Position numbers and translations under genes: made by a program. A DNA stretch of 41,559 nucleotides from Streptomyces cinereus. GTDB lineage: Bacteria; Pseudomonadota; Gammaproteobacteria; Pseudomonadales; Moraxellaceae. Below the pieces are notes generated by a model that made no database searches, was not told where the DNA came from, and saw only the letters and a list, made by a program, of their open reading frames with translations. Within the stretch, counting starts at the first letter, position 1; every line of letters begins with the position of its first letter. Shown here in pieces: positions 9,244 through 18,393 of this stretch. Location of the stretch: contig BMPS01000021.1 of NCBI GenBank assembly GCA_014647715.1, positions 1-41,559 on the forward strand, read 5' to 3'.

Positions 9244-9816
9244 ATGGCAACTTACTCAACCAATGAATTTAAAGCTGGCTTAAAAGTCATGCACGAAGGC
9301 AACCCCTTTGCAATTTTAGAAAATGAATACGTTAAACCAGGTAAAGGTCAAGCATTCAACCGCGTCAAAATGCGTAACCTAAAAACGGGTAAAGTATTAG
9401 AAAACACCTTTAAATCTGGCGATAGTCTTGAAGGCGCTGACGTTGTCGATACTGAAATGAACTACCTATACAACGACGGTGAATTCTGGCACTTTATGCA
9501 CCCAGAAAGCTTTGAGCAGCTACAAGCCGACAAAAATGCGATGGGCGATGCGGCAAAATGGTTAAAAGAAAATAGCAACGAAGAATGTACCATTACCCTA
9601 TTTAATGGCGTACCATTAAGCGTTGCTGCGCCAAACTTTGTTGAGTTAGTGATTACCGAAACTGACCCAGGTCTAAAAGGCGATACCTCAGGTGGCGGCG
9701 GCAAACCTGCAACCCTTGAAACAGGCGCGGTGGTTCGTGTGCCATTATTTGTCCAACAAGGCGAAAAAATCAAAGTCGATACCCGCACTGGTGAATATCT
9801 ATCACGGGTACAATAA
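9244..9816 (+). CDS. efp: Translation elongation factor P
   Basis: EF-P relieves ribosome stalling at polyproline stretches by entering the E site. The 190-residue product has the usual three beta-barrel domains. The modified lysine is Lys34 in VKPGKGQAF, consistent with the divergent epmB gene. The signature [19 protein letters not shown] is in the third quarter, and [12 protein letters not shown] closes the protein. The start is the ATG at 9244 with TTAGGAAA upstream; earlier in-frame starts would add non-homologous residues. A strong terminator follows directly. Confidence 0.97.
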   Translation: MATYSTNEFKAGLKVMHEGNPFAILENEYVKPGKGQAFNRVKMRNLKTGKVLENTFKSGDSLEGADVVDTEMNYLYNDGEFWHFMHPESFEQLQADKNAMGDAAKWLKENSNEECTITLFNGVPLSVAAPNFVELVITETDPGLKGDTSGGGGKPATLETGAVVRVPLFVQQGEKIKVDTRTGEYLSRVQ

Positions 9817-9843
9817 TATATTTTATTACCAAGAACTTTAAAA

Positions 9844-9882
9844 AATAAAAGCCCAACTAACTGTTGGGCTTTTATTTTTTTT
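9844..9882 (+). terminator. Rho-independent terminator after efp
   Basis: A 14-pair stem, AATAAAAGCCCAAC with GTTGGGCTTTTATT, encloses the loop TAACT and is followed by a T run. The remaining gap up to 10118 shows no gene or clear promoter. Confidence 0.92.
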
Positions 9883-10118
9883 AACATGTGATTGAAAAAG
9901 TTTTTGTTACGCTGTCACACTGACGTAGCATTATGCGATAAATCATAAAAATCATTCGTCAAACACGCATGGAAAAAATGATTACCCAAATAGAACAACA
10001 AATGAAATAATTCACCAAGATAATCAAACTAGCGTTAGCTCAAACCGCTAAAATACCAAGACAAATTAAAAGGCAAGTTAACATACAAATACCAATATAG
10101 ACAACTCAAGGATATATC

Positions 10119-11348
10119 ATGCCAGAACTCACCCCGCCAGAAACCAGCCCTGTCATCACCCTTGAAGCGCCGCAACCCGTTGCCGTTGTGCCACAAGACC
10201 AAGCCGACCAACTGGTCAAACTTGACCTAACCAAAGTGCCTGAGCTTGATGCCAAAGTGAACGATTTTGTGATGCATGTATTACAAACCCCTGTCAACAC
10301 GTCTGTATTCGATGAGAAAGTCAACGCCATCCATCAGCTGGGTAGTGCCGAAATTCGCGCTTCCGCGCAGATTGCAAATCGCATGCTCGATCGTCCTGCC
10401 AAAAGCATGGATAAAGCCTTATTTGACAACTCCCCGATTGCCAAATCCTTGACTGAGCTACGCAGCGTGGTCGAAGACCTAGATCCAGCCCGCCAAGGTT
10501 CGCTGTCAAGTCCACGCAAATTTTTGGGCATTATTCCAATGGGCAAATCCGTACAAGATTATTTTCGCAAATACCAATCTTCGCAAACCCATATCAATGC
10601 CATCATCGAAAGCCTGTACCACGGCAAAGATGAACTGATGAAAGACAATGCCAGCATTGAGCAAGAAAAGGTCAATATGTGGGCACTCATGCAGTCGTTA
10701 CGTCAATATATTTACGTTGGTAAAAAAATTGATGAACGCCTTGAGCACAAAATCGTTGAGCTTGAAGCCACTGACCCTGAAAAAGCACGCGTAGTCAAAG
10801 AAGAACTGCTGTTTTATGTGCGCCAAAAAAATATGGATTTTTTGACCCAACTGGCGGTGAACATCCAAGGGTATTTGGCGCTTGATATGATTCGCAAAAA
10901 CAACTTAGAGCTTATCAAAGGCGTTGACCGTGCCACGACGACAACGATTGCTGCGCTACGTACTGCGGTGATGGTGTCACAAGCGCTGAGCAGTCAAAAA
11001 CTGGTGCTCGACCAAATCAATGCGCTTAACTCAACGACCAGTAGTTTGATTGAATCAACGTCAGTCATGCTCAAACGCCAAACCGCGCAAGTGCATGAGC
11101 AAGCCAGTGGCAGCTCAGTGGACTTGGAAAAACTGCAAAAATCCTTTAACCATATCTATGAGACCATGCATGCCATTGACGCCTTTAAAGTCAAAGCGCT
11201 GGGCAATATGCAGCAAACGCTCCATATACTGACCCAAGAAGTTGACCGCGCACAAACCTACCTTGACCGCACCAATCGCCAAACGGTGAGTGATGTTGCC
11301 AACGAGCTGCAAATTGATGAGGAGAAACTGGGTAATGTCAAACTTTAA
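10119..11348 (+). CDS. TelA/KlaA family toxic anion resistance protein
   Basis: This 409-residue protein has a proline-rich N-terminus (about residues 1-35) and is otherwise almost wholly alpha-helical with no membrane segments. KFLGIIPMGKSVQDYFRKY, RQYIYVGKKIDERLEHKI and the VDRATTTTIAALRTAV block are recognisable TelA-family features. The family was named for tellurite resistance on plasmids, but chromosomal members usually have no proven tellurite role and are linked to envelope stress. The start has AAGGAT eight bases upstream. It stands alone, flanked by terminators. Confidence 0.9.
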   Translation: MPELTPPETSPVITLEAPQPVAVVPQDQADQLVKLDLTKVPELDAKVNDFVMHVLQTPVNTSVFDEKVNAIHQLGSAEIRASAQIANRMLDRPAKSMDKALFDNSPIAKSLTELRSVVEDLDPARQGSLSSPRKFLGIIPMGKSVQDYFRKYQSSQTHINAIIESLYHGKDELMKDNASIEQEKVNMWALMQSLRQYIYVGKKIDERLEHKIVELEATDPEKARVVKEELLFYVRQKNMDFLTQLAVNIQGYLALDMIRKNNLELIKGVDRATTTTIAALRTAVMVSQALSSQKLVLDQINALNSTTSSLIESTSVMLKRQTAQVHEQASGSSVDLEKLQKSFNHIYETMHAIDAFKVKALGNMQQTLHILTQEVDRAQTYLDRTNRQTVSDVANELQIDEEKLGNVKL

Positions 11349-11442
11349 TCCCCCTTTGATTTGACTATGCGCAACCTCACGGGGGACTGCGGCTTTTACT
11401 GTTTATCACCATCTTTTATCAGTAATAATAAAAGGATAATTG

Positions 11443-11514
11443 ATGACAACTAACAAGCAAAAACTATCAAAGTGTCAGCTGGTGAAGACTAATCTTGCAA
11501 AGCAAAGTTTTTGA
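11443..11514 (+). CDS. Possible small basic peptide, 23 residues
   Basis: An ATG at 11443 preceded by AAAGGATAATTG opens a 24-codon frame encoding a lysine-rich peptide (begins MTTNKQKLSKC). It sits between telA and the shared terminator at 11538. The ribosome site is good, but a frame this short can occur by chance and I recognise no family. Confidence 0.25.
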   Translation: MTTNKQKLSKCQLVKTNLAKQSF

Positions 11515-11537
11515 AAAACAAAGTATTTTTAGCTTAA

Positions 11538-11566
11538 AAAAACACCGCCATGAGTGCGGTGTTTTT
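11538..11566. terminator. Bidirectional terminator between telA and purK
   Basis: AAAAACACCGC pairs with GCGGTGTTTTT around a seven-base loop, with A and T tracts on both sides. It can serve both the plus-strand telA side and the minus-strand purK. Confidence 0.9.
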
Positions 11567-11572
11567 GCTGAC

Positions 11573-11600
11573 ACATAGCTTTAGTTACATGGCTTTAGTC
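11573..11600. repeat. 14-bp tandem duplication spanning the purK stop codon
   Basis: ACATAGCTTTAGTT is followed directly by ACATGGCTTTAGTC (12 of 14 identical). The purK stop (11595-11597) is inside the second unit, and the first unit holds a copy of the same TAA. Confidence 0.7.
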
Positions 11601-12758
11601 AGACAATTTATTGGGTAATTTTGCAACCACTTGCGCGACCGTGTTATCCAGTTGACTGCTATCGCTCGGCATTACTGTGATATGAGCGATTTTTCGACCT
11701 TCGCGCTCTTCTTTATCATAATTGTGCACGTGCACGCCAGCGATGGCTAGGACTTCGTCCAGTTTTGGGTATTTGCCGATGACATTTAACATAACTGATG
11801 GTTTAACAATGGACGTATCGCCAAGTGGTAATCCAGCCACCGCGCGCATGTGATTTTCAAATTGACTGGTTACCGCGCCTTCAATACTCCAGTGCCCTGA
11901 GTTGTGCACGCGGGGTGCGATTTCATTGGCTAGCAATTTTTCAGCGCCGCCTTCAGAAGTCACAAATAATTCTAACGTCAACACGCCCACATAGTTTAAA
12001 TGTTCGAGCAATTTTTTGATATTACTTTGGGCTTGTTCGGTCAATTGCTCGACGTTCGGTGCTGGTGCGGTTGATTTTGCCAAGATACCATTGCTATGCT
12101 CATTTTGCACGAGCGGATAATAGCGGATTTCACCGTTTTGGCCGCGCACTGCAATAATAGATACTTCGCGCTCAAAGTGAATAAAGCCTTCGGCAATGAG
12201 CGGCGCTGTTTTGGTTGCGTCACCAAGCTCTGCCCACGCGGTGTCGATTTGGTCAGCGGATTTGACCACAAACTGCCCTTTGCCATCATAGCCCCCGCGT
12301 GTGGTTTTGAGTACCAAGGGTAGCCCCAATTTGTCGGCGGCGGCCTGGATATCGGCTTTGTCATGCACTGCCATAAAAGGCACGGTGGCGATATCTAATT
12401 GATTAAACAATTTTTTTTCATTTAACCGATCTTGTGCCACCGATAGCGCAAATGATGATGGGTACAAGGTTTTGGTTGATTCCAAAAACTGGGCAGGTTT
12501 GAGCGGGGTGTTTTCAAACTCTAAGGTAAAAATATCACAGCTTTGGGCAAAATCTTCAAATTGCTCGCTACTAAACACTTTGCCCAGTAAGCGTGCCGGG
12601 CAATTGGCACTATCCTCCAAAAACACGCAGCGGATACCCAGTGGCAATGCTGCTTGTGCCAACATCATACCTAGCTGTCCGCCACCTAAAATCCCAATGG
12701 TTTTGACAGGATAATTGGAATGATTGATGGTATAAAAATTGGCGGTTTGCATAGGCAT
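11595..12758 (-). CDS. purK: N5-carboxyaminoimidazole ribonucleotide synthase
   Basis: PurK uses ATP and bicarbonate to carboxylate aminoimidazole ribonucleotide in purine synthesis. The ATP-grasp protein starts with TIGILGGGQLGMMLAQAA. It carries KTTRGGYDGKGQFVV (nucleotide binding) and ANEIAPRVHNSGHWSIEGA (metal and substrate site). From the ATG at 12758 it is 387 residues, normal for PurK; an ATG at 12752 is also possible. The N-terminal residues before the core are slightly longer than usual. The partner purE is not adjacent. Confidence 0.95.
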   Translation of the reverse strand: MPMQTANFYTINHSNYPVKTIGILGGGQLGMMLAQAALPLGIRCVFLEDSANCPARLLGKVFSSEQFEDFAQSCDIFTLEFENTPLKPAQFLESTKTLYPSSFALSVAQDRLNEKKLFNQLDIATVPFMAVHDKADIQAAADKLGLPLVLKTTRGGYDGKGQFVVKSADQIDTAWAELGDATKTAPLIAEGFIHFEREVSIIAVRGQNGEIRYYPLVQNEHSNGILAKSTAPAPNVEQLTEQAQSNIKKLLEHLNYVGVLTLELFVTSEGGAEKLLANEIAPRVHNSGHWSIEGAVTSQFENHMRAVAGLPLGDTSIVKPSVMLNVIGKYPKLDEVLAIAGVHVHNYDKEEREGRKIAHITVMPSDSSQLDNTVAQVVAKLPNKLSD

Positions 12759-12845
12759 GGTGGCGGCTCTTTTTGATAAGTGAAACACAGAAGAAAAATT
12801 ATGGCTAATTATAAAGGATTTGCCCACAAATAAAAAATCCAAGCA

Positions 12846-12879
12846 CAAAAAAACCCATAAGGCTTTAGTCTTATAGGTT
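12846..12879 (-). terminator. Terminator of the 12908-13213 gene
   Basis: On the minus strand AACCTATAAG and CTTATGGGTT form a ten-pair stem (one G-T pair) around an eight-base loop, followed by seven T. Confidence 0.85.
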
Positions 12880-12907
12880 CAACAAACCAATGAATAGGCT
12901 TTACGCA

Positions 12908-13213
12908 TTAACTATAATGCACGGGTTCTTCGTCATACACATTGGCATGCCACTGCGAGAGCTGCTTTTGCATTAAGGTTTGAATGGCAGCATGAATCAT
13001 GCTTTGACCAATCAACTGGGTATCATCCCCTAACAGTTCTTTCACCTTGTCAGAAAATTCAATGCTTACCAAGTCTTCTGACTCATCATTCGAGGTACGT
13101 AGTACCATTTTGCCATCATCTTGCTCGATAAACTCTAGCATCATCGCTTCTGCTTTGGCATCCTTTGCCGCTTGCAGTAGGCTTTGGTAATCTGATTTTG
13201 TATCTTTTTGCAT
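12908..13213 (-). CDS. Small acidic protein of unknown function
   Basis: The 101-residue product is hydrophilic and acidic with no signal peptide or membrane segment. An N-terminal helix (about 5-30) precedes a likely two-strand hairpin (KMVLRTSNDESEDLVSIEF) and a C-terminal helical part. GAGGAG eight bases before the ATG makes translation likely, and a terminator follows the stop, so this is probably a real single-gene unit. I recognise no family. Confidence 0.78.
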   Translation of the reverse strand: MQKDTKSDYQSLLQAAKDAKAEAMMLEFIEQDDGKMVLRTSNDESEDLVSIEFSDKVKELLGDDTQLIGQSMIHAAIQTLMQKQLSQWHANVYDEEPVHYS

Positions 13214-13242
13214 CGTCGCTCCTCAATCTTTTATCCGCAACA

Positions 13243-13290
13243 GTGACTATTTTGGTTACTACCTTAGTAACTATCTTATGAACTAGGGTA
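13243..13290. repeat. 12-bp tandem array, four degenerate units
   Basis: Units GTGACTATTTTG, GTTACTACCTTA, GTAACTATCTTA and TGAACTAGGGTA lie head to tail, 30 bases upstream of the 12908-13213 gene. The rest of the gap to 13524 shows no gene, only a small palindrome (13353-13367). Confidence 0.7.
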
Positions 13291-13524
13291 ATCAACCTGT
13301 AAGTCACCCTGTGATATCGCTTTAATCAACCTAAGCATGGTTTAACGCTTGCATCTTTTTAAAAGATTGTTGATAGCTTATTAACAGGGTTTGGCATATT
13401 GCATGATTATTAAAATGGCGACTTTCACGGTAAAAATCAAGCATAATTTATGATATTAACACAGCAACTACAATGCTTAATGCTTGAGGGCTGTTCTGAT
13501 AAATTATTGAGAGAACCATTGAAC

Positions 13525-14163
13525 TTACAACAACTGCGGAAATACACTTTTTAAACCGCCAACAAAAATCTCTACCGCAACGGCCGCAAGTAGCATCCCC
13601 ATGATACGATTGAGCACGTTAAGCCCGGTATCACCTAAAAAACGACTCACCTGCCCCGCTGCCATAAAGCTTAGATAAGTAATAATACTGATAATCAAAC
13701 CTGCGGTGATAATCGCTAGCATATTAAAATAACTATGCCCGCTTGCGGCATAAATAATCACGGTAGAAATCCCACCAGGACCAATCACCATCGGAATCGT
13801 CAACGGCACTACGGCAGATGCCGCCCCTTGAAACGCCACACCATTTAAATCCCCTGACTTGCCGACATGCGGTTTGGCAACATTGCCAGCGCCATTCATC
13901 ATGCCAATGGCAATAATCAATACCAAGATACCGCCTGCGATACGAAATGACCCAAGCGAAATCCCCAACACCTTTAAAATAGGCTCGCCTGCCAACGAAA
14001 ATATCGCGATAGTCACAAACACAGTAATGGCTGAAATCAGCGCAACTTTGCGAGTTTGTTGTCGATTGGCGTCTTTGGTGATATCAATAAATAACGATAA
14101 CGCGGCAAATGGATTGACCAGTACCACCAGTGCCAAAAATATTTTTAAGACTTGAGATTCCAT
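13525..14163 (-). CDS. MarC/YchE-family integral membrane protein
   Basis: The 212-residue protein is almost wholly hydrophobic with about six membrane segments. It shows the family's NPFAALSLFID near the start, GISLGSFRIAGGILVLIIA in the middle and VVPLTIPMVIGPGGIST in the second half. The family was once called multiple antibiotic resistance proteins, but that role was not upheld and the transported substrate is unknown. It stands alone, with about 310 bases of gene-free DNA beyond its stop. Confidence 0.9.
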   Translation of the reverse strand: MESQVLKIFLALVVLVNPFAALSLFIDITKDANRQQTRKVALISAITVFVTIAIFSLAGEPILKVLGISLGSFRIAGGILVLIIAIGMMNGAGNVAKPHVGKSGDLNGVAFQGAASAVVPLTIPMVIGPGGISTVIIYAASGHSYFNMLAIITAGLIISIITYLSFMAAGQVSRFLGDTGLNVLNRIMGMLLAAVAVEIFVGGLKSVFPQLL

Positions 14164-14302
14164 GAGTATTGACTAACTTGTTGGGTGAATATGACAAAAC
14201 AGTTATGGTAGCATAAATTTAAGTCAGCAGGGTTACGGCGTTGATCCGCTCAGCGCTACCAGTACGCATGCTGACTACTAAGCCTGCATGATGAACCCAA
14301 AA

Positions 14303-16189
14303 TTAATGACTCTCTAACGTTTGGGTGATTTTATCAAGATTTAAACTATCGGACATGGCATTAAAAATCTCATAGTATTTGCCTTGCTTGCGGTATAGTT
14401 CATCATGCGTGCCTGTCTCCACCACGCGCCCTTGCTCGATGACCACCAAATCATCAGCGTCAATAATCTGCGCGATATTGTGCGACACGATAATCACCGT
14501 GCGGTTTTGTTTGATTAAATCCAAACTGCGCTTGATTTGCTGGCTGGCGATGGCATCTAGACTTGCAGTCGGCTCGTCCAAAAAGACAATTGGCGGATTT
14601 TTGAGAAACATACGTGCCAGTGCAATACGCTGCTGCTGTCCACCTGACAAGGATTTGGCTTCGCTTTGGTAGCCTTTGGGCAGCTGGGTGATTTGTTCAT
14701 GAATGGAGGCTTGTATTGCTGCCTGCTCAATCTGGGCTTGGCTGGCAGTTAAATCGCCATAACGAATATTCTCTTCAATAGTCCCGCCAAAAATATGGTT
14801 TTTTTGCAACACCAAACCGATTTGTTGGCGTAGCTCATGGGTATCATAATCTTGCAAATCCTTGCCATCGAGCAAAATTCGCCCCTGCGTGGGCTGATAA
14901 AATTTTACCAACAGATTGATAATGGTGCTTTTACCTGCGCCACTCAACCCGACCAATGCAGTAATTCGGTTGCGCCGAATGCGAAAGCTGACATCTTGCA
15001 AGGCTTGGTTGCCGTTGGGATAGACAAAATCCACCTGCTGAAGTTCGATATCGCCCTGCACCGTCGCAGGATTGACACCGCCTACCACTTCGATCTGGCT
15101 ATCATCTTCTAAGATATCAAAAAAACCTTCGGCATAAGTCAGCGCATCATTGACCTCATCGTAGATACGATGCAACTGGCGAATCGGCGATGCCACGTTT
15201 TGAAATAACAACACGTGAAACATAATCATGCCAATGGTCATCTGCCCATCAAGCACAAAATATGCCGTTAAAATAATAATCGCCACCACACCAATCTGCT
15301 CGATAAAGCTTTTGAGTGCATCATAACCAAAGCCAATACCGCGCGTTTTAAGTTGGTTATCGGTCATCTCTTTTTGAATGGCAAAATGTTTTTGCGCTTC
15401 AATCGGCTCGCGGACAAAGGATTTGATCACGGTAATAGCGTTAATGAGCGAAATGATTTGCTCGCTTTTACTCTCCCGATAGTGGCGCATCTGCCGACGA
15501 AAACCTTGTAAACGCGTGGCTTGTTTTTGACTGATATAAAAATAAATTGGCACAATCACCAGACCTACCATCCCCACCCACACATTGGCGCTAAACATCA
15601 CTACCAACGCTACAATCGCATTGGCAAATAACGGCAACATATCAATAAAAAAGTTTTGCACCAAACGCGTCAGACTACTGACACCCAAATCAATGCGTGT
15701 CTGCAGCTTACCACTGTCGTTATCAGGGTGGGTATAAAACCCCATGCGGTAACTTAAAATGCGCTCTACGACTTTTTGCGATAAATCTCGGGATAAATTA
15801 ATACGGATTTTTTCACCAAAATAGCGCTGTCCAAAGCTGATTGCCGCGTATAACAGCTCTTTGAGCAGTAGCACGATGCTAATAGTCGTGAGCAGTTTTG
15901 CACCTTCATGCCACGGCTCGCTGAGTTTGAGAATATCGGTTAAATGATCGACGGTGTAACGCAGTACAAAAGCATTGACCTGCGCGGCAAATGAACCAAT
16001 CACCGTAAGCAGCAACGTCGCTATGATTAATGAATGATAAGGTTTTGCAAAAACGGATAATTTTTTGATAATTGACCACAGCACGGCGCCGCGCTCGCGT
16101 TTGTTGAGAGATGTCGGTGCAGGTTTGGCTGGTAGTGTCGACGTGTTAGGGAGCAATGAATTAGGGGATGGATTGGGAAGATTTGGCAA
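14303..16189 (-). CDS. ABC exporter with fused membrane and ATPase domains (MsbA/multidrug type)
   Basis: The 628-residue half-transporter has an N-terminal six-helix membrane domain (about 35-340) and a nucleotide-binding domain (about 375-610). Walker A is GLSGAGKST, the signature LSGGQQQR, Walker B IVFLDEPTAS and the H-loop VIIVSHNI; all key residues are present. It should act as a homodimer, and lipid, drug or peptide export are all possible. No ATG precedes the conserved region: an in-frame TAA lies eight codons before the TTG at 16189, so initiation must be at that TTG or a later TTG or GTG. The first ~30 residues are Pro/Asn-rich and poorly conserved. Confidence 0.9.
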   Translation of the reverse strand: MPNLPNPSPNSLLPNTSTLPAKPAPTSLNKRERGAVLWSIIKKLSVFAKPYHSLIIATLLLTVIGSFAAQVNAFVLRYTVDHLTDILKLSEPWHEGAKLLTTISIVLLLKELLYAAISFGQRYFGEKIRINLSRDLSQKVVERILSYRMGFYTHPDNDSGKLQTRIDLGVSSLTRLVQNFFIDMLPLFANAIVALVVMFSANVWVGMVGLVIVPIYFYISQKQATRLQGFRRQMRHYRESKSEQIISLINAITVIKSFVREPIEAQKHFAIQKEMTDNQLKTRGIGFGYDALKSFIEQIGVVAIIILTAYFVLDGQMTIGMIMFHVLLFQNVASPIRQLHRIYDEVNDALTYAEGFFDILEDDSQIEVVGGVNPATVQGDIELQQVDFVYPNGNQALQDVSFRIRRNRITALVGLSGAGKSTIINLLVKFYQPTQGRILLDGKDLQDYDTHELRQQIGLVLQKNHIFGGTIEENIRYGDLTASQAQIEQAAIQASIHEQITQLPKGYQSEAKSLSGGQQQRIALARMFLKNPPIVFLDEPTASLDAIASQQIKRSLDLIKQNRTVIIVSHNIAQIIDADDLVVIEQGRVVETGTHDELYRKQGKYYEIFNAMSDSLNLDKITQTLESH

Positions 16190-16320
16190 GAGCGGCTCAC
16201 AAATGATTTTTTAATACGTTTGGTTGTTTAATATCTTTGGTAAAGTTTAAATAAAACGAGTGAGTTTTAGGTAGTTGGTAATTGTTGCATTCTTGTCCAT
16301 GCGAATCTTTGCACCACAAA

Positions 16321-16341
16321 ATCATAAAATAATTTTATGAT
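16321..16341. promoter_or_regulatory. 21-bp perfect palindrome, candidate operator
   Basis: ATCATAAAAT and ATTTTATGAT are perfect inverse complements around a single A. The site lies between the ABC exporter and the acyl-CoA dehydrogenase, 58 bases before a possible -10 box (TATACT, 16400-16405). It resembles a dimeric repressor site; the regulator is unknown. Confidence 0.45.
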
Positions 16342-16471
16342 AATTAGTATTATTTATGAATATTTATTATGATTTGAAGCTTTTAGTGGCAAATACCTTT
16401 ATACTGAGCGGACTTATTTTTACCTTTCCCTTTTTATCTTAGTTCATAGCCTATTAAAAGGATTTCAGCGT

Positions 16472-18292
16472 ATGCCATTATCATATAAAGCCCCCCTGCG
16501 TGATATTCGCTTTTTAACCAATGAAGTATTTAATTACCCCGAACACTATAAAACCTTAAAATCTGGTGAAAATGCCGATCCTGAAACCGTGGATATGATG
16601 CTTGACAGTTTTGCGGATTATTGTAGCAATGTGTTGATGCCACTGTACCAATCAGGCGACGATGAAGGTTGCCATTTTGACAAAGGTGTTGTCACCACGC
16701 CAAAAGGCTTTAAAGAAGCTTATGATATGTTCGTTGAAGCTGGGTATCAAGCCATACCGTTTCCTGAAGAATTTGGTGGCTTGAATATGCCAATGTCTGT
16801 CAACCTCATCAAAAGTGAAATGATGGGCACGGCAAACTGGGCATTTGCCATGTATCCAGGGTTGTCGGTGGGCTGTATGAATACCATCATGCAATACGGC
16901 ACCGCCGAGCAAAAAGCCACTTATATGCCAGCTTTGGTAGAAGGTCGTTGGTCGGGCACCATGTGTTTGACTGAGCCACAATGTGGTACCGACTTGGGTC
17001 AAGTTAAAACCAAAGCCATCCCACAAGAGGATGGTACTTATAAGATTAGTGGTACCAAAATCTTTATTTCAGCCGGTGAACATGACCTAACGGAAAATAT
17101 CGTGCATATCGTATTAGCACGCCTACCCGATGCGCCTGAAGGTACCAAGGGTATTTCGTTATTTATCGTGCCAAAATTCTTGGTTACAGAAAACGGCGAC
17201 ATTGGTGAGCGTAATCCCGTTAACTGTGGCTCAATTGAGCATAAAATGGGTATCAAAGCATCAGCAACTGCGGTACTCAACTTTGATAATGCCACTGGCT
17301 ATTTAATCGGTGAGCCGAATAAAGGCTTAAAAGCCATGTTTACCTTTATGAATACTGCCCGCCTAGGTACAGGTGTGGAAGGCTTAGCGCATATGGAATT
17401 GGCTTTCCAAAACTCATTGCCCTACGCCAAAGAACGCCGCTCAATGCGCACCCTATCAGGTACCAAAGAGCCGAACCAAGTGGCTGATGCGATTATCCAT
17501 CATGCCGATGTTGCGCGCATGCTACTCACCCAAAAAGCCTTCTCAGAAGGGGCGCGCTCAATGATTTATCACGCATCACGCTATGCTGACAAGATGTTTG
17601 AAGGCGCGATGCTTGGTGACGATGCTGCGTTCCACAAATGGGATGATAAATTGGGCTTTTATACCCCAATACTTAAAGGCTTCTTAACTGAACTAAGCAT
17701 TGAATGCGCCAAACATGGTATGCAAATCTACGGCGGTCATGGCTATATCAAAGAATGGGGCATGGAACAAATCGCCCGTGATGCGCGTATCTCAACCTTA
17801 TATGAAGGCACCACAGGCGTACAAGCGCTTGACCTACTAGGTCGTAAAGTGTTAATCCAATCAAAAGGCAAAGTGCTACTTGATTACACCGCCAATATCA
17901 TGAAATGGTGTAGTGAATACGCCCTAGACAAAGGCATGCGTAAATTTGTTTGGGAATTGACCAAATACTGTGCAGAGTGGAATACCCTTACCACACGTAT
18001 CATGCTCACAGCGCGTAAAGACCGTGAAATCGTCTCAGCGGCATCCGATGATTACTTAATGTACTCAGGCTACGTCATCATGGGCTATCATTGGGCACGT
18101 ATGGCAGCGGTAGCGTATGATAAACTCAAAAATGGCGGCAGCGAAACCAAAGAATTCTATGAAGCCAAAATCAAAACCGCTGAGTTCTATTTTGAAAAAC
18201 TATTGCCACGCGCCTCAGGTCACTCAGAGAGCATGTTGGCACCAAGCGAGTTAATGACGATGGATTTAGATAGCTTTAATTTCCTAGACTAA
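16472..18292 (+). CDS. Acyl-CoA dehydrogenase, long (about 600-residue) type
   Basis: The flavoenzyme performs the first oxidation of fatty acyl-CoA. The 606 residues contain an N-terminal helical domain, the flavin and substrate beta-domain (MCLTEPQCGTDLGQVKTKA, then KISGTKIFISAGEHDL) and the C-terminal helical domain. IYGGHGYIKEWGMEQIARDA and YEGTTGVQALDLLGRK follow, the Glu of YEGT being the expected catalytic base. The extra ~150-residue C-terminal domain and total length match the Pseudomonas PA0506/DmdC-like group. AAAGGA lies about ten bases before the ATG. A terminator follows, so it is likely a single-gene transcript. Confidence 0.94.
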   Translation: MPLSYKAPLRDIRFLTNEVFNYPEHYKTLKSGENADPETVDMMLDSFADYCSNVLMPLYQSGDDEGCHFDKGVVTTPKGFKEAYDMFVEAGYQAIPFPEEFGGLNMPMSVNLIKSEMMGTANWAFAMYPGLSVGCMNTIMQYGTAEQKATYMPALVEGRWSGTMCLTEPQCGTDLGQVKTKAIPQEDGTYKISGTKIFISAGEHDLTENIVHIVLARLPDAPEGTKGISLFIVPKFLVTENGDIGERNPVNCGSIEHKMGIKASATAVLNFDNATGYLIGEPNKGLKAMFTFMNTARLGTGVEGLAHMELAFQNSLPYAKERRSMRTLSGTKEPNQVADAIIHHADVARMLLTQKAFSEGARSMIYHASRYADKMFEGAMLGDDAAFHKWDDKLGFYTPILKGFLTELSIECAKHGMQIYGGHGYIKEWGMEQIARDARISTLYEGTTGVQALDLLGRKVLIQSKGKVLLDYTANIMKWCSEYALDKGMRKFVWELTKYCAEWNTLTTRIMLTARKDREIVSAASDDYLMYSGYVIMGYHWARMAAVAYDKLKNGGSETKEFYEAKIKTAEFYFEKLLPRASGHSESMLAPSELMTMDLDSFNFLD

Positions 18293-18319
18293 TGCGTTAA
18301 ACTTGTTGCGCCATTTTGC

Positions 18320-18356
18320 AAAAAGGCTGCTCAACCTTGATGGGGGCAGCTTTTTT
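18320..18356 (+). terminator. Terminator after the acyl-CoA dehydrogenase gene
   Basis: AAAAAGGCTGC pairs with GCAGCTTTTTT across a 15-base loop and ends in a T run. Confidence 0.75.
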
Positions 18357-18393
18357 ATTGCTCAAAATTTTAACATATACAAAAGAATTGATT

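Noticed and set aside
9969-10010. A 13-codon frame between efp and telA
   Set aside because: It is too short and has no ribosome site.
13353-13367. Palindrome ATCTTTTTAAAAGAT as an operator
   Set aside because: It is short, A/T-only at the core and not near a clear promoter, so chance is likely.
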